Of a stretch of 44,056 bases of DNA, positions 39,934 to 44,056 are shown piece by piece; position 1 is the stretch's first letter; every line of letters starts with the position of its first letter. This DNA comes from Bacillus sp. ISL-55 (GTDB lineage Bacteria; Bacillota; Bacilli; Bacillales; Cytobacillaceae). The DNA lies in NCBI RefSeq assembly GCF_018613155.1, contig NZ_JAGGQU010000019.1, positions 1 to 44,056 on the forward strand, given 5' to 3'. The notes beneath the pieces are model-generated. The model was not told the origin of the DNA. It did no database searches and saw nothing but the letters and a program-made list of their open reading frames with translations. Position numbers and translations under genes: made by a program.

Positions 39934-40629
39934 CTACAAACCTTCAATTTCAACCCGGTTAATCCCTTCGATTTCCGACACCGTTTCGTAAACATCGGTC
40001 GTCTTTCTGCGGAAGTCCACGGTTACAATCAACTGAACCAGCTGGTAACCTTCTGCAAGATCCTTGATGCGGACATTTTTCAAAGCGATTTTTTCTTCCT
40101 TGATCTTGGTAATAATATCAGCAATGCTTTCCCGGCTATCGACATTGAACTGCAGGCGGATCTCTTTTTCCCTTAATTGTCTTGGCCCTATGAAAGTCAT
40201 CAAGAATGGGATGAATTCCACACTCACAATGAGTAAAGCTACACCAGCAATGGCTTCCCAGTAAAATCCGGCGCCAACCGTTATTCCGATACCAGCGGCA
40301 CCCCAAATCATCGCGGCCGTAGTCAGGCCCGAAATTGTGTCATTCCCTCTTCGTAAAATAACCCCGGCACCAAGGAACCCGATTCCCGAGACAATCTGGG
40401 CTGCCAAACGGAGAGGATCCATCGTGATATTGACATCCTCATCCCCTGGGAACATATAAGCTGATTCACTGGATACAATCGTCAAAAGACAACTGACAAT
40501 CGATATAACCAAACTCGTTTTAAGACCAACAGGTTTTCTTTTAATTTCCCTTTCAAGCCCTATGACCAGGCCCAAGAAAGCGGATATCCCCAGCTTAAGT
40601 AAAATTTCCATATCAATCGAATAGAACAT
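39934..40629 (-). CDS. MgtC/SapB-family membrane protein
   Basis: This 231-aa protein has an N-terminal region with four or five membrane segments (residues ~1-145), carrying the family signature GLVIGLEREIKRKPVGLKT and a GFLGAGVI loop. A C-terminal cytoplasmic ACT-like domain follows. MgtC proteins affect magnesium or phosphate homeostasis and ATP synthase in pathogens; in soil bacteria their role is unclear. Length matches the long form. The ribosome binding site GGAG is well placed. No magnesium-sensing leader was seen upstream. Confidence 0.9.
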   Translation of the reverse strand: MFYSIDMEILLKLGISAFLGLVIGLEREIKRKPVGLKTSLVISIVSCLLTIVSSESAYMFPGDEDVNITMDPLRLAAQIVSGIGFLGAGVILRRGNDTISGLTTAAMIWGAAGIGITVGAGFYWEAIAGVALLIVSVEFIPFLMTFIGPRQLREKEIRLQFNVDSRESIADIITKIKEEKIALKNVRIKDLAEGYQLVQLIVTVDFRRKTTDVYETVSEIEGINRVEIEGL

Positions 40630-40784
40630 ATCGTATCTCCTGCCCCTGATAAGATGTATTTACTTTCCCTAAAAATGGCGAATTAAACTTTTCCAATAAA
40701 AATCAATTTTATTTCAAGATAAAAGTTCGATTTCATTGTAAAATACATATAATTCACAATGAATTTAATTAAAGGAGAATGGAA

Positions 40785-41699
40785 ATGGAATCACCTAAAG
40801 TAAATCCTTATATGGCGTTAGCGATTGGAGTCGTGGCAGTCTCAACTTCTGCGATTCTCGTTAAAGTCTCGTCTGCACCTTCTGGAGTCATAGCTTTTTA
40901 CCGATTATTCTTTTCTGTGCTGTTAATGCTGCCGGTATTTCTAATAAAGTATGTTTCTGAACTCCGTCTTATTACGAAACGGGATTGGGTATTCACAGGG
41001 ATAGCCGGAATTTTTCTGGCTTTTCATTTTATCCTCTGGTTTGAATCACTTAACTATACCTCAGTAGCAAGTTCAACTGTGCTGGTCACTCTTCAACCGC
41101 TATTTGCATTTGTTGGCGCATACCTGTTTTTTAAGGAACGTGTATCCGTTAAGGCGATTCTTAGCGGCTTAATAGCAATTGGCGGCAGTGTCATCATTAG
41201 TTGGGGTGATTTTAAGATCAGTGGAAGCGCACTGTTTGGAGACTTTTTGGCGATTGTTGCATGCGCCTTGGTAACTGTCTATCTATTATTTGGCCAAACC
41301 GTTAGGAAGAGAATGTCTTTAATAACCTATACTTTTATCGTGTACAGTATCAGCTCAATTACTTTGTTCTTCTATGTAATAGCCGTAGGTGATTCGTTTT
41401 ATCCATATCCTACAAGCGATTGGGTTTACTTCATCCTCCTTGCGCTGATACCAACCTTGCTTGGACATACATTGTTCAACTGGTCTATAAAGTGGATCAG
41501 CGCCTCGGTCATTTCTATGGCGATACTATTTGAACCAGTGGGCGCAACCGTCCTGGCCTTTTACCTGCTAGGTGAAAAAGTAATTTTGACACAGGTGATC
41601 GGAGGACTGGTTGTTATTGCTGGGATAACATTATTTTTAGTGGATGAAAGAAAGATGAAGCTGAAAAATCAAGCAGAAATTAAATCAATATCGGGGTAG
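40785..41699 (+). CDS. EamA-family (drug/metabolite) transporter
   Basis: This 304-aa membrane protein has ten predicted helices in two EamA repeats (residues ~8-140 and ~155-290). Family features include SSAPSGVIAFYRLFFS in the first helix pair and SVISMAILFEPVGATVLA in the second repeat. It probably exports small metabolites such as amino acids; the substrate is unknown. An upstream ATG is 1 nt from the AAAGGAG site, so I use the next ATG, 7 nt away. A TATAAT at 40748 is a possible -10 box. It is followed within 10 nt by the GNAT gene. Confidence 0.9.
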   Translation: MESPKVNPYMALAIGVVAVSTSAILVKVSSAPSGVIAFYRLFFSVLLMLPVFLIKYVSELRLITKRDWVFTGIAGIFLAFHFILWFESLNYTSVASSTVLVTLQPLFAFVGAYLFFKERVSVKAILSGLIAIGGSVIISWGDFKISGSALFGDFLAIVACALVTVYLLFGQTVRKRMSLITYTFIVYSISSITLFFYVIAVGDSFYPYPTSDWVYFILLALIPTLLGHTLFNWSIKWISASVISMAILFEPVGATVLAFYLLGEKVILTQVIGGLVVIAGITLFLVDERKMKLKNQAEIKSISG

Positions 41700-41708
41700 G
41701 GGATTAAT

Positions 41709-42254
41709 GTGCAAATTAGAAAGGCTACGAAGAATGATGCGGGCGGTATCGCAAAGGTTCACGTTATAAGCTGGCAAGAAACGTATCAGGGATTGGTAAG
41801 CCAGGAATATTTAGATTCTTTGAAGGTGGAGGACCGGAAAGCTTTATGGGAAAAAGGCTTGTCACTAAATGCTGAAACTTCTCCGGTTTTCGTCGCTGTT
41901 AACTCAGAAGGGGAAATAGTCGGATTCGCATCTTTCGGAAAAGAAAGGTCAGGGAACTTTACAGCTGATGGAGAATTATATGCGATTTATATCCGTAAAG
42001 AGTACCAAAGAGGAAAACTGGGCTTAAGGCTGCTCCAAGCAGGTCTGGAAGATTTATTAAAGAAAGGTTATGAATCCATGCTCGTTTGGGTGTTAGCAGA
42101 TAATGAAAGTCGTAAGTTTTATGAAAGCCTTAACCCCCAAAAAGCTGGAGAAGAAGTTGTGGAAATTGCGGGCAGAGAGTATCTCGAATATGCATATGCT
42201 TGGAAGGAACTAAATATCCTGCAACAGACTGTCATAGAAAAATTAAGGAGATAG
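41709..42254 (+). CDS. GNAT-family N-acetyltransferase
   Basis: This 181-aa acetyl-CoA-dependent acetyltransferase has the conserved YAIYIRKEYQRGKLGLRLLQ motif A around residues 93-112, where the acetyl-CoA pyrophosphate binds, and ADNESRKFYESL in motif B. The start is GTG with a G-rich sequence before it. The substrate is unknown. It is probably co-transcribed with the EamA gene just upstream. Confidence 0.9.
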   Translation: MQIRKATKNDAGGIAKVHVISWQETYQGLVSQEYLDSLKVEDRKALWEKGLSLNAETSPVFVAVNSEGEIVGFASFGKERSGNFTADGELYAIYIRKEYQRGKLGLRLLQAGLEDLLKKGYESMLVWVLADNESRKFYESLNPQKAGEEVVEIAGREYLEYAYAWKELNILQQTVIEKLRR

Positions 42255-42287
42255 ATTTATAAAGACAAATATTAAACGGAGGTTTAA

Positions 42288-42995
42288 ATGAACGTTCAAG
42301 AGATCATGGCCATGCTTGCGGAGCTGAGTTCAGAGCAAACGAAGAAAACTTTCATGAATCATGGAGCGAGTGGAAATCTATACGGCGTAAAGATTGGGGA
42401 TTTGAAAAAGCTTGTTAAACATGTGAAAAAAGACCACGAGTTGGCTCTTGCCTTATATGATACAGGAAATTTTGATGCTATGTATTTAGCAGGTCTGTCA
42501 ATTAACCCCCAATTGGTGACAAAGGAAACCCTCCAAAAATGGGTGAAAAAAGCAGACTGGTACATGCTTGCAGAATATACTGTTGCAGGAGTAGCGGCTG
42601 AAAGTCATTATGCTTTGGAACTTGCACGTGAATGGATGGAGTCAGAAAAAGAAATGACCGCAGTTGCGGGTTGGAGCACATATGCTAATTATTTATCCAT
42701 TACTCCTGATGAAGAACTGGACTTAGAAGAAATCCGAGTCCTGCTGCAAAGAGCAGAAACAACTATTCATCAAGAAAAAAACCGAGTTCGATATTGTATT
42801 AATGGATTTGTAATTAGTGTAGGAGCCTATATAATTGACCTGCATGATGAAGCAATTAAAGTTGCTGAAACAATCGGGAAGGTTCAAGTCAATATGGGTA
42901 ACACTGCGTGCAAAGTTCCTCTTGCCGTTCCTTATATAGAAAAGATTGCAAGTCGTAACAAAATTGGTGTTAAGCGGAAGAGTTGTATCTGTTAA
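42288..42995 (+). CDS. AlkD-like DNA alkylation repair family protein
   Basis: This 235-aa, mostly helical protein belongs to the DNA alkylation repair (HEAT-like repeat) family. AlkD members remove N3- and N7-alkylated purines. Segments such as HGASGNLYGVKIGDLKKLVK (residues 25-44) and WVKKADWYMLAEYTV (residues 85-99) match the family style. Some relatives lack glycosylase activity, so enzymatic function is not certain. The ribosome binding site is CGGAGG, 5 nt before the ATG. A strong terminator lies downstream. Confidence 0.85.
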   Translation: MNVQEIMAMLAELSSEQTKKTFMNHGASGNLYGVKIGDLKKLVKHVKKDHELALALYDTGNFDAMYLAGLSINPQLVTKETLQKWVKKADWYMLAEYTVAGVAAESHYALELAREWMESEKEMTAVAGWSTYANYLSITPDEELDLEEIRVLLQRAETTIHQEKNRVRYCINGFVISVGAYIIDLHDEAIKVAETIGKVQVNMGNTACKVPLAVPYIEKIASRNKIGVKRKSCIC

Positions 42996-43064
42996 GTTCA
43001 AAATTAAGGATGTATAACCTTTTGTGTCCAAACCGCCTTGATGGTTTAGCTAAATGAAATACAT

Positions 43065-43097
43065 AAAAATCGCTTAACAAGTATGTTAAGCGATTTT
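43065..43097. terminator. Bidirectional terminator after the AlkD-like gene
   Basis: A perfect 14-bp stem AAAATCGCTTAACA / TGTTAAGCGATTTT with a 4-nt loop. It serves the AlkD-like gene and the minus-strand 58-aa gene. Confidence 0.88.
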
Positions 43098-43162
43098 GGG
43101 CTTTTATCAATTATTTTATTAGCACTACGAATTCAAATTTTTAACTGATAAACTAAAAAGAG

Positions 43163-43339
43163 TTAAATAAATAGATATGTGAACCTGGAAAACAGTAATG
43201 CGCAAACAGTTGATAAGATTAAAGTTCCTCCATGAACCCTTCCTTCAGCATTGGCGATTTTAATGGCTTCAATGTAGGCAATACTAAATAATAGTACCGC
43301 CATGAATAGAGAGAGATAAAGTGCGATTAATTGCAGCAA
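43163..43339 (-). CDS. 58-aa membrane protein, unknown function
   Basis: The protein starts MLQLIALYLSLFMAVLLFSI and has two hydrophobic segments (residues ~4-22 and ~38-57) joined by a charged loop with IEAIKIANAEGRVHGG. The start is TTG, supported by a GAGGTGA ribosome binding site 7 nt upstream. It reads away from the rRNA operon and shares the terminator of the AlkD-like gene. Two-span proteins of this size with this loop are common and uncharacterised in Bacillaceae. Confidence 0.65.
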   Translation of the reverse strand: MLQLIALYLSLFMAVLLFSIAYIEAIKIANAEGRVHGGTLILSTVCALLFSRFTYLFI

Positions 43340-43481
43340 ATAGATTCACCTCAGTAAATTAGTTTGTCCAAAGCATTATATGAGCACAATGGAGAAATTA
43401 TTAATAAAAAAGATTTAATAAGAAGAAACTCGGAAAAACAAAAAGAATTCTGCCATTGTGAAAAATTCTTTTAAAATTATA

Positions 43482-43510
43482 TTGCAAACATATTTTATCC
43501 ATGGTATATT
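43482..43510 (+). promoter_or_regulatory. rrn promoter P1
   Basis: TTGCAA and TATATT separated by 17 nt, about 250 nt before 16S rRNA. The downstream neighbour of a two-promoter arrangement typical of Bacillus rrn operons. Confidence 0.75.
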
Positions 43511-43588
43511 TAATCTCGCTTCAGAAAAACAACGTTGAATTGAAAAAATAAACATCAGTTTTTACGAAAAAGAAAAACAAAAATGATG

Positions 43589-43617
43589 TTGACAATAACA
43601 AATCAGCGTGTTATATT
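43589..43617 (+). promoter_or_regulatory. rrn promoter P2
   Basis: A perfect TTGACA and TATATT separated by 17 nt. Confidence 0.85.
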
Positions 43618-43623
43618 AATAAA

Positions 43624-43670
43624 GTCGCTTCTGGGCGACGAACTGAACAAATTGTTCTTTGAAAACTAAA
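43624..43670 (+). promoter_or_regulatory. rRNA leader antitermination region (hairpin and boxA)
   Basis: A small stem GTCGC/GCGAC is followed by TGTTCTTTGAAAACT, a boxA-like sequence that recruits the Nus antitermination complex in Bacillus rRNA operons. Confidence 0.75.
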
Positions 43671-43761
43671 CAAACAAGCGTCAACAAACAATAAATGATC
43701 ATGGCTTCTATTATAGAAGAACATGAGCCAACGTTTTAAATTATGAGCTAAACTCATACTC

Positions 43762-44056
<295 letters not shown>

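Overview
The window looks like the chromosome of a low-GC, Bacillus-type Firmicute. The evidence is AAGGAGG-type ribosome binding sites, frequent GTG/TTG starts, intrinsic terminators after most operons, S-box (SAM-I) riboswitches, CcpA-type cre sites, and the first ~295 nt of a Bacillus-like 16S rRNA at the right edge. A Mesobacillus/Cytobacillus-type organism is my best guess from the 16S 5' end, but this was not tested by any search.

Layout. 1-3165: a tripartite tricarboxylate transporter operon (tctC-tctB-tctA). 3166-4830: two tiny acidic lipoproteins converging on each other, a possible gene relic, an array of 51-bp tandem repeats and a 40-aa ORF. 4826-7130: brnQ with a long leader, another 40-aa ORF and a duplicated ~108-bp non-coding repeat. 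7101-11472: a metNIQ-amidohydrolase operon (minus strand) behind two complete SAM-I riboswitches in tandem, each with its own terminator. 11552-12338: a second-type methionine aminopeptidase. 12370-30845: the centrepiece, a beta-glucan utilisation locus. 30944-34345: a MATE exporter and two aldo/keto reductases. 34537-37064: an OpuC/EgtU-like ABC transporter with a permease-binding protein fusion. 37085-43339: small accessory genes (Dph6-like ATP pyrophosphatase, MarR regulator with a divergent 35-aa membrane protein, polysaccharide deacetylase, tRNA-Ala, MgtC-like protein, EamA exporter, GNAT acetyltransferase, AlkD-like protein, 58-aa membrane protein). 43482-44056: two rrn promoters, a boxA and the start of 16S rRNA.

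How the centrepiece probably works. A secreted 978-aa GH16 endo-beta-1,3-glucanase with four C-terminal carbohydrate-binding-like modules cuts laminarin-type glucan outside the cell. An Lpl/CUT1-type importer (two permeases and a lipoprotein; no ATPase nearby, so a shared MsmX-type ATPase is presumed) brings oligosaccharides in. Four enzymes without signal peptides then finish the job inside: a compact GH16, a GH1 beta-glucosidase, a very large GH94/GH161-like phosphorylase, and a GH30 enzyme that could remove beta-1,6 branches. A YesM/YesN-like two-component pair sits between importer and enzymes, and cre-like sites precede both halves, suggesting induction by the sugar and repression by preferred carbon.

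The most noteworthy non-coding structures are the tandem SAM-I riboswitches, a 13-copy 52-bp array whose units can form two mutually exclusive hairpins, and a MarR-type operator pair placed inside a divergent promoter region that also drives a 35-aa membrane protein gene.
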